Origin: Halicephalobus mephisto
Taxonomy: Eukaryota > Nematoda > Chromadorea > Rhabditida > Panagrolaimidae
Reading direction: 5' to 3'
DNA length: 64,000 bases
NCBI GenBank assembly: GCA_009193035.1
Contig: SWDT01000013.1
Location: 482,858 to 546,857 of the forward strand
Position 1 is the first letter of the stretch. Each line of letters begins with the position of its first letter. Of this stretch, positions 28,797-42,567 are shown one piece after another. Position numbers and translations under genes: made by a program. The notes below the pieces were generated by a model that made no database searches, was not told the DNA's origin, and saw only the letters and a program-made list of their open reading frames with translations.

Positions 28797-31129
28797 TTAC
28801 AAAATTCTAGTGATTGGATAATTAGGGAATTGCAAATTGCAACAACTTGAAGATGAGGTCAGAGGAGAAGGGACTGGACGGAGCAATCGAGGAAGGTGGC
28901 AGCTGGCAGCTCTCGACGGCGCTCCGCCTCCGATTTTCGGTTGGCTGCTCATGGAACCACCGAAAAAACGAACAAAAAAGACAAAAATGGTCGCCTTTCC
29001 ATTCGAGAAGACGATGACAGATGTTCGAGGATCAGAACATGGACAAATTGCGTGATATAAAAGTGCAAAAATCCTAATATTCATTAAGAAATAAAAATAA
29101 TCTTAAAAAAACTGAAAATAATTTTAAAAAATTTCATAAAAACTAAAAAAAATCAAAAATAATTTTTAAAAATTTCATAAAAATTAAAAAACCAAAAATA
29201 ATTTTAAAAAATTTCATAAAAACCAAAAAAAACTAAAAATATCTTTAAAAAATTAAAATTCATTTCAAAAAAATTTAAAATTATTTTAAAAATTTGTTAA
29301 AATTTAAAATCTTTGAAAATTTAAAATTTTTAAAAAATATTTCCGGATTAAATTAAATAAAAATAATTTACAAAAACATTAGAGATGACCTCTCAAGACC
29401 GTCTGCCAGAAATTTGATCCATCATTTATGCTTTTTTCCGATTTTGGTAATCCTCGAAAACAGAAGAGTTTTAAAAATATAAAAATAAAAATAAATATAA
29501 AAATAAAAATAAAAATAAATATAAAAACAATCGAGGTCGATCTGGATTTTAATTTTGTAAAAAATTTATTTTAAAAAATTTATAAAATTCAATTTTCTAT
29601 GACAACAAAATTCCAAAAATAAAATTTTTAAATTCCAACACTAGTTTGAATTTCCAAATTTAAAAATATTAGATTTTATTTTTAAAAATTTTTGAATTTT
29701 TAATTTTTAAAAAATTTTAATTTTAATTATTTTTAAATTTAAAATTTAAAATTTTTATTTTTATTTTAAAATTAGAATTTTTTATTTTTTTTAAATTTAG
29801 AATTTTTTATTTTTATTTTAAAATCGAAAAAGATTTAATATTTTTCATAATTGTCTAAATACCTATTGACTGTAGCTGAGCATAGAGCTGGTCCAAACGG
29901 TAAACAGTCGAAATTTATTCAGTACAGAAGCTTTCGGCAAGACAGGCTTCCTGGGACAAAGCCAAAACTGTTTTGCGCATGAGGCCGAGATCAAAAAGCG
30001 CCGCATTTGGAAAGCTGTCAACAAAAATCCTTGTTTCTGAAGCAATGTCCTCAGTCATCCCATATATCAATTTTGAATCTCCAGAGTCACACCAATATAA
30101 AAGTCAACCATAAATTTAGTTTAAAAAAAACAAAAATTTTCAATTTTAAACATTTCCAAAATTCGAATTAATTCAAAAAACTCCAGAAAATTCTACAGTA
30201 CTTTGAAAATGTCTTAAAAATTTCCTACAGTATAATAGATGAGTTTAGAATGTTCTACAGTACTCTAAGAAGATGTTGGAATCTCCTACAGTACTCTAAA
30301 AATATCCTAAAAAGTTCCTACAGTATGATAGATGATTTCAGAGTACTGTAGGGTACTCTAAGAAGATGTTGGAATTTCTACAGTATACTAAAAGGATTTT
30401 AAAGTTTGTTCACAGTAACCTAAAAATATCTAAAATTTCTTTACGGTTTTTTTCATTTTTTTTACAGTATTTCGAAAATATTTTAAATTTTTCTACAGTA
30501 TACTGGAAAAATTTTTAAACTTTCCACAGTATTCCAAAATTGTTTAAAAATTGTTCTACAGTATACTGAGAAGATTTTAGAAACTTTTACAATACTTTGA
30601 AAATATTTAAAAATTGTCCTACAGTATGCTAAAAAAATCATAATTGTTACAGTATACTGAACAATTTTACAATTTTTACAGTATACTAAAAAATTCATAA
30701 TTTTTACAGTACTTTGAAAATTTTATAATTTTCACAGTATGCTGAGATGATTTTAGACCTTTTAAGAAATTCCGACAATTTTGACAGAAATTAATTCTTG
30801 AAAAAATGTCCCGATCAAGACCTCCTGCAATTTTCGGGATTTCTTTTAATATGCCGGCAGCCGTTTGAGGACACATCCAGGAAACTCAGCTTGTGGTCGA
30901 AAAATAATCCATCCAGAAATCCTGGAAGTGACCAATTAATTTAGACAGACAATTTCTGATTTAATTTTTTTTCGGAAAGCTTTGAAAAATTCCTGAAAAA
31001 GATTTAAAAAAACATGAATTTTAAAATCGAAATGAGATTGATGGACATGTCATCGGAATTGCCGAATATTGAATTTTGCATTTTTGAACATTTTTTAGAA
31101 ATAAATTTGAAAGTGATTTTAATGAAGTT

Positions 31130-31790
31130 ATTACTGTAGTTTTCTGTTTTAAAAAATGAATTATACAGTATTTTCGAAATTAGGAAATTCCGAAAGTACA
31201 GTAGTCAAAAATATTTAATTTTAAAAATTTATTTCGAAAATTAAAAAAATTATTTCTTTGAGGATACTGTAGTCAGAAATATTCAATTTCGAAAATTTTC
31301 AAAGAATATTAATTTTAAAAAAGTACAGTAGTCAAAAATATTTAATTTTAAAAATTTATTTCGAAAAATAAAAAAATTGTTTTTTTTGAAGATACTGTAG
31401 TCAAAAATATTCAATTTTTTAAGTTTAATTTAAAAATTTAAAAAATTATTTTTTTGAGGATACTGTAGTCAGAAATATTTAATTTTAAAAATTTATTTCG
31501 AAAATTAAAAAAATTATTTCTTTGAGGATACTGTAGTCAGAAATATTCAATTTTGAAAATTTTCAGAGAATATTAATTTTAAAAAAGTACTGTAGTTTAA
31601 AATATTAATTTTGAAAATTTATTTCGAAAATTAAAAAAATTGTTTTTTTGAGGATACTGTAACTAAGAATAACTTATTTTTTTGCTCGTTATTATTTCTA
31701 GGAGTTTTCTAAAGATACTGTAACTAAAAATATCCAATTTGTTTCAAAAAATAATTTTCAAAAATGTTGTAAGAATACTGTATTTTAGAA
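31130..31790. repeat. TACTGTAGTCAGAAATATTCAATTT tandem family
   Basis: At least six copies of a degenerate unit with GGATACTGTAGTCAGAAATA and ATTTATTTCGAAAATTAAAA, partly in a higher-order ~240-base duplication. Confidence 0.75.
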
Positions 31791-32518
31791 TATTATTTAA
31801 TTAAATTAATTTTAAATTTCTTAAAATTTAAATTGATTTTTTATTTTTTTTAAATTAAATTAAATTGATTTTTTAATTTTTTTTAAATTAAATTAAATTA
31901 ATTTTTTAATTTTTTATTGTAAAAAATTTGAAAAATTTATTTAAATTTGCACTTTTAAAGCTGATACAGTATGGTAGAAATCCTCTCGAACCATCTTGAA
32001 TCACACAAATCCTGAGCAAATCCGGCAATCAACCTCTTACGCAATTATTTGAACAATGGAAATTTTCGATCTTGCTTCTGACTCTCGACGGATCCCATCT
32101 GTCCTTCTTGTTTATTCGGGCAATCGACCAGGGTTCACCTGGCATGACCCTCCGATCGGGAGGAAGACAGATGATCGTAAAACGAGATCCTTCTGGTCTT
32201 CGACAAATAGTCATGAACATTTGCGCGAATAAAATATGCAACAAAATTGCATCAATACAGTTGTTCATTTTTTACGGAAAAGTAATTTTAGGATCGTATT
32301 TATTCTACAATAGCCAATTAGAGAAAATCTTGTTAGACAAATAAAGGTCAGGAATTGTTCTGGATGCGCGAATGAGGGTCAAAATGAATAGGGTTAGAGA
32401 TGAGCATTTCCGTTTCAATGGACTCAAGTGTTTCTGCGAAATTGACCGTCAAAGGTGCCAATTTTGAGGTTTGGCAATTCTCACATGTCATCAACCAAAG
32501 TTAAAAATCAACAATGAA

Positions 32519-33275
32519 GTTCACAGCCAAAAATAAATTAAACAATATTTTTTTCAGGACCGGTATTCCTAAATTCGAAAATTTTTGGTTTTTATTCTTA
32601 AAAATTTGAATTTTACTTTTGAGACGAAAGTTAATCGATTCATTCTGTAACTGTGAAATAAGATAATTAAGTTCACAGCCAAAAATAAATTAAACAATAT
32701 TCTTTTCAGGACCGGTATTCCTAAATTCGAAAATTTTTGGTTTTCATTCTTAAAAAATTTAAATTCTGGTCCTGAGACGAAAGTTATTCGATTCATTCTG
32801 TAACTGTGAAATAAGATAATTAAGCTCATAACTAAAGATAAATTAAACAATATTCTTTTCAGGACCGGTATTCCTAAATTCGAAAATTTTTGGTTTTTAT
32901 TCTTAAAAATTTAAATTCTGGTCCTGAGACGAAAGTTAATTGATTTATTTTCCAATTATGATCTAGATATCATTATTTTAAATAACTATCAAACTTATGA
33001 TTGAAGAATGAATCAGGCATTTTTCGTGGCAGGACCAGCACTTTCCAATATGAAGATATTTCAACTTTGGTCCCAAAACGAACAATGTTTAATTCATTTT
33101 TTAATCATAATTTTCTATATTATTATTCAAAACCTTACTTTTCAAATTTATAATAAAATAGAAAATGAAAAATTTTTCGTGGCAAGATCACTGTATTTTC
33201 ATTTTTACAGTTTCTTCGTTCATTGTTTTCTGAAGGCGAATTTTAGATTACAGATCCTGACACGAAATCTCTGAC
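32519..33275. repeat. 152-bp tandem repeat and related foldback copies
   Basis: Three copies start near 32519, 32671 and 32824, each with AGGACCGGTATTCCTAAATTCG and GAGACGAAAGTTAATCGATT. Beyond 33000 come two diverged relatives that carry the inverted pair TTTTTCGTGGCAGGACCA ... TTGGTCCCAAAACGAA (33020-33080). Confidence 0.8.
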
Positions 33276-36200
33276 TTATTTTTCGAATACAAACTTGGAA
33301 AAACTTTCACAAAAAAATTCAGATTTTTTAAATTTAAAATTTTTTATTTTTTTAAGAAATTCAAATTTTTTATTTTTTTTGAATTTTTAAAGTTTTTGAT
33401 TTTTTTAAATTATAAAAAGAAAATAATTTTAATCCAGTTTGTAGATACTTGGTTCATCTGCCGTTTTTCAAATTCAGCTGTCCCGAATCGCGGACGATAA
33501 TAAGCATACAAAAGGAGTGTTTGCAATTTGTGTCCATTGGAACATGCAGCCGGCTGTTGCTTCCAAGGAGGATTTGTGAGGATTTGTAAGGACACAGAAG
33601 TCAGGAACAACAAACAACCACCATTTGATCTTCGGGGATTCACCATCGGTAAAAAGTAGTAAAGTTAATTTTTGAAAATTAAACAAATAAAAATTAAAAA
33701 AATAAAAATAAATTTCATTTTAAATAAATATAAATAAAAATTTAAAAAATAAAAATAAAGTTAATTTTTGAAAATTAAACATAAATAAAAATTTTAAAAA
33801 ATAAAAATAAATTTGATTTTTTAAATAAATATAAATAAAAATTTAAAAAAAATTAAAAATAAAGTTGGTTTTTGAAAATTAAACATAAATAAAAATTAAA
33901 AAAATAAAAATAAAGTTGATTTTTGAAAATTAACTGTTATTTTCAAAAATATAATTTTGTACTTTATTAACATCTTTTTTATTTTTTTATAAATTTATTA
34001 TTTAATTACAGCAAAAAAATTTTAAATATATTTTTGTTTTTAAATTTATTATTTAATTACAGTAAGAAATGACTTTTTTAATATAGTTTTGCACTTTATT
34101 AACATCTTTTTTGTTTTTTTTTTAATTTATTATTTAATTACAGTAAGAAATGAATTTTTTAATATAGTTTTGTACTCCATTAGCATCTTTTTTGTTTTTT
34201 TTTAAATTTATTAATTACAGTAAGAAATGACTATTAATATAGTTTTGTACTCCATTAGCATTATTTATTCTTTATTCTTGACAGTTCTGACTTTCTGACC
34301 CAAGAAATTGGAGCAAAACGACGAACCGGAAACGAAAATAAACATGTCATGGAAACCGCGAGAAATCAAAAAGGATGGCGTCGGAAGGAGCAGGTGAGGC
34401 CAATGACATCTGGCGTGGATCATCCCGGACAATTTGTGAGGAAGCTTCGAGGGTATCTGACTATGTTCATTTTTCCGGGGGAATAATAAATTTAATAAAG
34501 ACTTTGATGATGAGCTGTTGCATGCAATTTTCGTCTTTGGCAAAAGATCGAAAACAACCACTTTTCGTTGAAGATTAATTATCGTCGTTAATACAGTAAA
34601 CAATCAATTTTTTAGGAATTTTATTTTTAAAAATAAGTTAAAAATTTCAGAAATCATCGAAATTCCGACTGATTACAGTATGACAGGTGATCCCTGGGGA
34701 CTTGATTAGGAGTAGTTTGAAGTTTTTTTACTTTTTAAATTTACTTTTTTGTTTGATTAGAATTTCAAAGTCAAAAAAGCCAATATAAAAAGACAAAAAA
34801 TACTGTAAAATATCTAATTTTTTGAAAATTTTAGTCCCTTGAATAAAACCAATTTTGAAATTTTTTAATTTCTAAAATAATTTATAATTATTTAATCCCA
34901 ATTTTTGTCATTTTAGAAATAAAAGAATTTGATCCAAAAAGACAGAAAATAAGTTGTAAAATTTTTACCTTCTTAATTCGCATTGGTTTCGAAATTTATC
35001 TTCTTAGTTTATTACTGTATTGGATTCATCCAATTATCAAAACCACTTTCGAAAAAAGATTAAGTGCCCCAGGGGAGCATCTGCTTTAAAATTATAAAAA
35101 AATCAACAATATTTAAAAAATTCAAAAAAATTTGATTTTGGAAAATTTTTTAAAAAATTATTTAAATTCAAAAAAATTTGATTTTTGAAGATTTTAAAGA
35201 AAATTATTTAAATTTTAAAAAATCTAATTTTTGAAGATTTTAAAGAAAATTATTTAAATTTAAAAAAATCTAATTTTTGAAGATTTTAAAGAAAATTATT
35301 TAAATTTAAAAAAAATTGGTTTTAGAAGATTTTTTAAAAAATTATTTAAACTTAAAAAAATCTGATTTTGGAAAATTTTTAAGAAAATTATTTAAATTAA
35401 ATAAAATTGATTTTTGAAGATTTCTTAAAAAATTATTTAAATTCAAAAAAATTTGATTTTTGAAGAATTTTAAGTTATTTAAATTAAAAAAATTAAACAA
35501 TTCAGAAATTTGACCCGGTGACCTCATTGACCTTCGGTATGTTGATTGAAGGAAATTGCAATCGAGACGGTTTTATGTGAATAGCGGAACCAATTATGGC
35601 CTTAAATCACCTCCGATTTCGAAGCAGATGTCCGGGAAACGGGTTGTCCGGCAATTTCTGAGGTTATCTACAGTCGTTTTTTGTAGAGGAACATTTCGAA
35701 AAAATCAATATATTCAAAAATAAAAATATTTTTTTTATACAATACTAAATTAAAAATATTATTCAAAATATTACAAAATTTTTAAAAATGTTTAAAATTA
35801 TCAATTTCGAAATTGTTTAAAAAATAAAAATTATTAAAAAATAATTTTTTTTAATATAAAACTTCGGAAATTTTTAAAAATGTTTAAAATTGCCAATTTC
35901 GAAATTGTTTAAAAAATAAAATTATTAAAAAATTATTTTTTTTACAAAATTGTTTTAATATAAAACTTCGGAAATTTTAAAACATTTCGAAAATCTTTGG
36001 CTTCAAATTTTGATTTAAGATTTTTATTGAATTTTGAAAAACTCCAGAAACTTTCATGAAATTCAAGAAGTTTTCAGAATTATCAACTGGATTCTGAAAA
36101 CTTTTGAAATTCTTGAAATTTCTACAGAATTCCAAAAAGTTCCAAAATCTTCAGTTTCGGATGCTATTTGAAGGTTTATTACTAAATTCTGAAAAACTTT

Positions 36201-36347
36201 AGAAAAATTCAAAAAAATTAAAAAATTAAAAAAAATTTTAAAAATCAAAAAAATCCAAAAATTTTTAAAAATCAAAAAATTTAAAAATTTATATTTCGAA
36301 AAATTCCAAAATTTTCGATTAAAAATTGTTTTTTAATTTTTATAAAG

Positions 36348-39300
36348 TTAAACATGAATAAAATTTCTAAATTGTTTGACTTTGTTTTTCAGTTTCTTCG
36401 GAAACCAAACTTCTTTGGCGATGTTTTTGATTATTTTGTTGAAAAACAACAAAAAAACGGCTTGCATACTGTGGCTGACGAGGATTATCCAATTTTGGAT
36501 GTACTTCAACAAATGGCCCAGGACCGTCGTTGTGGGTTCGTATCCAAGGTATTTCAGAAGTCCTAATTTGGCAAATAAAAGTAAAAAAACCGTTATTGCC
36601 TAAAATGTAAAAAATAAAACAATTTTAAAAAATCAAATTTGTTGCGAAATTGTCTCAAAGGAAAATTTCAAAATTAAAATTTTGTGTTTATTTTAAAAAT
36701 TCTTATTTTTAGAAAATGTTAGAAAATTTTGAAATTTCCAAAGATTTTTCAACTTTTTGTTAGATTCTGGAAGATTCCAAAAAGTTTCGGAATTTTCTAT
36801 TAAGTATAATAAAATTCTCTAAGATTTCAAAAATCTCTACAGTATTTTGAAACTTTTATCAGATTCTAGAAAGTTCAAGAATCTTTTACTAGATTCAATA
36901 AAATTATATAAAATTTTCAAAATTCTGAAAATTTCTACAGTATTCTAGAAACTTTTATTAGATTGTAGAAAGTTCAAGAATCTTTTACTAGATTCAATAA
37001 AATTATATAAAATTTTCAAAAATCTCTACAGTATTCTAAAAATTTCTACGGTACTCTACAAAACTGCATTGAATTCTAGAATGTTCCAGATTCTTCTATT
37101 TAATTTTGCGAGATTCTAGAACTTTCAACAATATTCTAGTTGCGAAAGTTTATTTATATAAAATTCCTTACTTGTAAGAAAATAATAGTGTCAGATTTTC
37201 TGTTGGATGACGTCACGTGGAGATTCTCAAGATCCCATCGACAAGTTCTTATTTTTTTAATGATTTTGAACCTCATTTCCAGAACAATCACGGCATAGAC
37301 GGCGAGGGTAAAAGCAGGACAGTAATCGTTGATGAATTCAGTAAACTAAAAAAAAATAAAATTTAAAATTAAAAAAAATAAAATTTTTAAAAACTTTAAA
37401 AATAAAGCTAAAAAATCTTACAAATTTAAAAATTTTTTCTGATTCGTTATTCTCGCATTCTGTGTAAAATCGGAACGCTGAAATTATTTGTTAAAAAAAT
37501 TAATTTTAAAAATAAAAAATAATTGATTTTTGTGAAATTTAATAAATTACTCATTTAGGATTATAAAATATAGAATTTATTTAATATTTTTAAAACCTTG
37601 TAAAAATAATTAAAATCCAAATTTTACAGTAATATAATTTCGAAATTCCATAAAATCTTGTAAATTTAAATTTTAGCAATTTTCTATCCTGATTGGAGAG
37701 TTCTAAATTTTCATTTCGGAATTTTGGTACATTTATTTTTTAACAATGTGTTTTAATTTTATTTTGTCTGAATTTTTGTTGTGAATGCGTAACTTCCACG
37801 ACCAAACACAGATGATCGACAATCACTTGTAACTGAGTGTAATTTTCTACATAAGAACTGAAAAAAGAATGAAGAAAGTTACTGTCGTATGTTCGTTTTA
37901 AGTTTCGTACGTTCAATGAGTATAATCGAATGCGTTCAATTACGCTTAGTTACAGGTGATTGTGGATCATCTGTGAATTAATATTAGTTAACACCAAATA
38001 GTGATACAAGTGCTCCATAGTTACTTGTAATTGAACATACTCGATTATACTTATTGGATGTATGAAACCTAAAATGAACATGCGATCATAACTCTAAATT
38101 TTTGTTTTCAGTTCCTATGTAGAAAAATAAATATAATCAAATACACTCAATTACGCTTAATTACAAGTAATTGCGGAGCACTTGTGGAGATATCCAGAAT
38201 ACCCGAGACTAAACAGTCCTTTCTCCACTGAAAAGTGTAAAAATGAAAACATCACGGCAGACGAGGTCCCTGGGTGTTGTGTCTATGTTTAATACTGTCC
38301 TATATTATATATTATTTGTGTATAGTAGGAGATATAACACTTTTAGAAAATAAAAGTTCGGAAATTCAAAGCACTTACCACTCCAATGGTTAGCTAGGTT
38401 TTTATCAGCTATCGTGTTCTCTTCTGGACCTACAGAAGTATCTGTACATTTGAAGATGATTTGAGCAGCCACGAAACTCAAAACCAACAACCAGATTAAT
38501 ACAAGTCGAATCACGAAAAAAATTGGTTTATTCGCGAGTGTGTGGCATTTCACGGAGATAAATATGGTCAATCGATGGATGGCTAAGCCGACGATGAAGA
38601 ACAGCTCCCCATGATAGGCAATGTTGTTCAAAATAGTCATAATTCCGACAAAACCCAAGTTGAAAAGCTGCAATACAATGCGATATATCTGATGCTATAC
38701 TATTGTAAAATTAAGGATAAAAGTTTTTGCGAGATTATTTCAACAAGAATCATCTATAATCCCTGGATGCTGGAAGATTCAGAAGCTACTATTAATTTTT
38801 GGAAGCTTTTATGGGGTTCTACAATGCTTCACTCAAACAAAGGATACATGATATATAATCTCTCTTAAATCTTAGTGACCTTGACGTAATAAAAGGGTAC
38901 GATACAACCCTGGGTATCTGAAATCGACGGCTACCACACCATCAAGGCCTAAAGCGAAGAAGGTGTAAATGGCGGACCAACAGCTGAATATATTCCTAGA
39001 ATCAAAGCTACGAAGCTAATAACGTAGAACTATAACTGGGCCTAACTAGTCAACTGTTACTACAAACCAATTAAAAACAACAGGTGTATAATGTATGCAT
39101 ATGTTAAAATAACCTTAATATATATATATAGATTAAATATAATTTACTGATACATCATACTCAATTTATGTACCAGTACATTAGAGTTATTGTTTTGTCA
39201 GAAATCCTAGATATATACCTTGATACAGTATCATATCTGTCTTAATATATTATTAGAGATAGATTTCAATATATATACAAAAAGAGTACATGATATATAA

Positions 39301-39806
39301 TGTATCGGATAGATTGAAATAACTCTAAAGTATCATATACATTATATTCAATGTATTGATACATTAAGTGCAATATCCATGGATTATGTTTAGGATATCG
39401 ATAGATTAAGTTAATATATCAAAGACATTTTAATGCACTCTTGCTTGTGTGTTGGAATTCTAGAAGGTCTGGAACTACATGAAATTTTAGAAAACCCTAG
39501 TAATTAAAAAGTACCTGAACACCTACCTCAGGTCCGGCTATGACATTAGGGATGGTGTAGATGAACTTGACTATTACATTTAGAAGATCGCAAAACAGAA
39601 TCTGCCAACAAAAATAAATAAAACTCATTTCACGTAACTCTTTCCTTCCCTAAAATCCAATACAGTAGTTTCTTTTAAATGTTTAAAATTACTTTTATAA
39701 AAACAACCAAAAGAGCAACATTAAGTACTAGTGAAATAACATTGAGGATAATATAACTTATAGCGGCCACAAGATCCATGACGAAGAATGCACTTGGCTT
39801 CACCAT
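36348..39806 (-). CDS. 7TM receptor 1 (nematode chemoreceptor-like)
   Basis: Predicted multi-pass membrane receptor. Exons (minus): 39693-39806, 39527-39601, 38379-38667, 37422-37477, 37172-37345, 36348-36599; every phase fits, giving 319 residues. Hydrophobic segments are seen at the N-terminus (ISYIILNVISLVLNVALLVVF), in exon 2, twice in exon 3 (ELFFIVGLAIHRLTIF, FFVIRLVLIWLLVLSFVAAQ), in exon 5 (FTLAVYAVIVLEM), and twice in exon 6. HRLTIF after the third segment takes the place of the usual DRY/NR box. Conserved cysteines occur before segment 5 (FKCTDTS, YTECENN). I cannot assign it to a named sr family. It is a tandem paralogue of the gene at 42568-46143, sharing all intron positions and some intron sequence. 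Introns 2 and 3 are 859 and 901 bases; intron 3 holds a pair of MITEs. Confidence 0.82.
37807..37975 (+). mobile_element. MITE copy 1, 169 bp, with terminal inverted repeats
   Basis: Ends CACAGATGATC and GATCATCTGTG are perfect inverted copies; the inverted similarity extends about 35 bases inward. Related in inverted orientation to the element at 38006-38185. It lies in intron 3 of receptor 1. No transposase. Confidence 0.85.
38006..38185 (-). mobile_element. MITE copy 2, 180 bp, inverted relative to copy 1
   Basis: Ends ACAAGTGCTCC and GGAGCACTTGT, with about 30 bases of terminal inverted repeat. Its interior (TATACTTATTGGATGTATGA, GTTCCTATGTAG) is the reverse complement of the interior of copy 1, with about 25 percent divergence by eye. 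It is 30 bases from copy 1. Confidence 0.85.
38668..39526. other. Intron 2 of receptor 1, probable inserted repeat
   Basis: 38880-39060 has ordinary composition; 39100-39430 is rich in TATATAT, GTATCATAT and GATATAT words unlike the rest of the window. This may be an old insertion. No ends or coding capacity recognised. Confidence 0.4.
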
Positions 39807-42567
39807 TGGTAGACAACTATATTCGAAGCAATAAACCAAAATTAAATAAAATTATAGTTGATGTATTCTGAAGTATGTCTTTAAATTCCTAAGGGATTGA
39901 ATTATTACTAGGTAGAATACTTAGTAAACCACCTAAACAAAACTTTTTTATAAATCTCTAAGGACGGTAAGGAAGGATTGCAACAATTTAGGAAGCAAAT
40001 TATATGGTTTATTTTTTCTAATTCTCACGTATCAAAAATTCTAATTTACGTTGCTTCAGAAGTTAGAAGAACGAAAGCATCATCCCACCATACAGTATTT
40101 CTTATTCAATATTAAAATTACTATTTTTAAATATTTTTGAAATTACTTTGAAAACAAGAGTAATAAAATAAAAAAATATAATTTGTAATTTTAATTAAAT
40201 TTATTTCAAACATCAGCATGACTATTTGTGATCTCTGTAACTAATCAAAGAACATCAAATAGTCCCACAATATGAAGTTCACTGCTTAGTAATTGACATA
40301 TTTTTCAATGGTCTTTGATGATGTTTGGAATTTCATGTTTTACACTTTTCAGGTTCATTGGATCTTTGATTTCTACAATACATCATGGAATGTAGTCTTC
40401 TGATTGCAACTTTGTTCAAAATTATCCAATTCAGAATTCAATATTATAAACAATTGCAACTCTACAATATATCACTTAAACACTAATCTCTTCAGATCTT
40501 TTGAAGTTAGGACGGAAACTACAAATAGTTCTAAAAAAACTTGCAAATTTGTCATGCGTGATTCATTTCAGAAGTTATATAGAAAATTCTCGTGACTTTT
40601 TCGAAAAGATCATACCGAAGAGTATAAAAAGGAATACAATACATCTGCCAATATTCCTGTACGTTACGTTGTAATACTGTAATATTATAACATTGAACTA
40701 TTGTCGTTCTGTCTTTTTGTGGCTAATTTGTAAAGACATAACAGTGACGATGAAAGTGAATCAGTATGAAAGTGACATCAGACTTCTACTAGTTAGGCTA
40801 ATTTCCATCTTTAGACTTGCAATCTAAAGAATTCTTGCAAATTCAGCATCAAAATCCAATTTCGAAACCCAGTGCACACGGAACCGTAGCATAGACATGA
40901 TAAATAATTCGGTATTTATCAAACATAGTTAGTAAAACAGAATTGTTCTACGTGACTCTTGAAATAAATTATGCGTGATGCAAATTTGTGAAACATACTT
41001 TTCATCATAATTTCTAAAGCAGAAGATATGAAGAGATTAAAAGTTCAGCTGATATATCACAAAAAACCACAACTGTTTATAGCATCGAGTTCTTGATACA
41101 ATAATCTTGAAGGAAGTTATAACCAAAAAATACATTTTGTGACGCATTATAAAAGGTAAAATTTTCTCTCATAATGATTCAGTTCTTTTCCATTGGGAAT
41201 ATGCGTTCTTTTCATCAATATTCCAACATTTATAAATTTTTTAATTCGTGCAATAATTTTCTAAAAGTTGGCATTCATAATCTCATTTATATAATTTTCC
41301 ATTTTAACACAAAAATTACTCCTAAATTTGAACAAAAGTATCTAGATCCAGGTAATCGAACCCATACATTTTGAATCTGACATAAAACTTGGAAATTAAC
41401 TTTCGAAATGCATCATTATGTCCCTGGTGAGACACAACTTCGACATCTCGTCCTATTGTAATTCACAGAACATCCTAAGAGTCATCTAGATATATGAAAT
41501 TCAATCTAAATATGGGGAATCTAGATAATAATAATTAACAGTAAAAGGCAATAACTGTGATGATAGAAATCCATAATGAAAAAACAATGTTTATAATAGC
41601 AAATAGACCAACACTATACGTAATATACTGGGACTAACAATAGGAAGGGACAAACGGTAGTTATCGTGGACTATGACTTGGTTCACATAATTCTATCGTA
41701 GCCTGACGAGAGAACAGTCCTTTCTCTTTATTTTAATACATCAAGAATAAAATATATATTCTAAATCTAGGGAAATAATAAACTAATATAAGAAATAAAC
41801 ACAATAACAAAATACAAGGGAAATTTAAACAATAATAATCTCGGACACATAGTGATGGGGGATTTGGTGACTTCTTTAAATGCTGGGAATTTGAGTCTTA
41901 CTCGACTCATTTTCAAGGACTTCTATGGATTTTGGGAAATCTCGGATCGGAACTACACACGAAAAAACGAAACTTTAGGGCTCGTAATAATTACAAAATG
42001 TGACACAATTGTCACATTTTTCATGAATATTTCGCATTTGTGACGAAAATGTAATCTAATGATGAGGATTTGTATTTGTTATTGGGTCAAAATTTACACT
42101 TTTTTGTGTGCAAATTCACGTTACGCGACAATAATACAACACTAACATTATCTAACTACAGTATGCTAGTTCTAAGAGTAGGTTCTTTAGGTTTGTTATG
42201 TTTGGGTAGGGTCTTTTCTAACACTATCCATCGGATTCATTTCCTAGAACATGACTTTCGAGATTCATATTCGAAAAAATTGAAAATTCCGAGGATTTGA
42301 CATCATTGAAAGAACAAAACCAGTTAGACTCCATTTGACGAAAATACAAGGCTTCCAAATTCTAAAGGTCAATCTTAATTCCGATTTCATATTTGGAATT
42401 TAGCTCTTTGATTTTCCAAATCCGTAAAAATTCACAAACAACAGTATAAATTTTTATTTTTTAAGGGAAATATTTTAAAAACACAATTAATGAATACCAA
42501 AATTGTACATGATTAATTCCAAAAAATTCCTTCAATTTTGTTAATTTTTATAAATTTTTTGATATAT
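39807..42567. other. Spacer between the two receptor genes
   Basis: 2.8 kb with no recognised gene. ORFs of 60-76 codons on the plus strand (for example 41174-41374, 41852-42043, 42070-42300) lack domains and homology that I know. Composition is less repetitive than elsewhere; a decayed gene or transposon is possible but not shown. Confidence 0.4.

Larger units (their letters stand above)
28797..36347. other. Gene-poor stretch with unique islands among AT repeats
   Basis: 7.5 kb without a recognised gene. Islands of ordinary base composition occur at about 28815-29060, 29385-29470, 29860-30110, 30785-30960, 31970-32500, 33430-33650, 34265-34610, 35020-35090 and 35505-35700. Small ORFs in them (for example minus 32029-32268, with a hydrophobic start, and minus 33410-33646) have no recognised domain. 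Between them are A/T runs and degenerate repeats: 30170-30730 and 31130-31790 rich in TACAGTA/TACTGTAG, 33660-34230, and 35100-35480 (unit ~58 bases, GATTTTAAAGAAAATTATTTAAA). Confidence 0.6.

Noticed and set aside
28797..29084. Overlapping ORFs on both strands in a GC-richer island
   Set aside because: Both frames have unnatural composition and neither resembles a known protein; the island is better explained as regulatory DNA.
33410..33686. Small minus ORFs considered as neuropeptide or insulin-like precursors
   Set aside because: No dibasic processing sites flanking an amidation signal and no B/A-chain cysteine pattern.
41340..41400. tRNA-like T-arm on the minus strand (GGGTTCGATTACC)
   Set aside because: The stem next to the TTCGATT loop pairs at only two of five positions, position 61 is not C, and no acceptor or anticodon stem fits.
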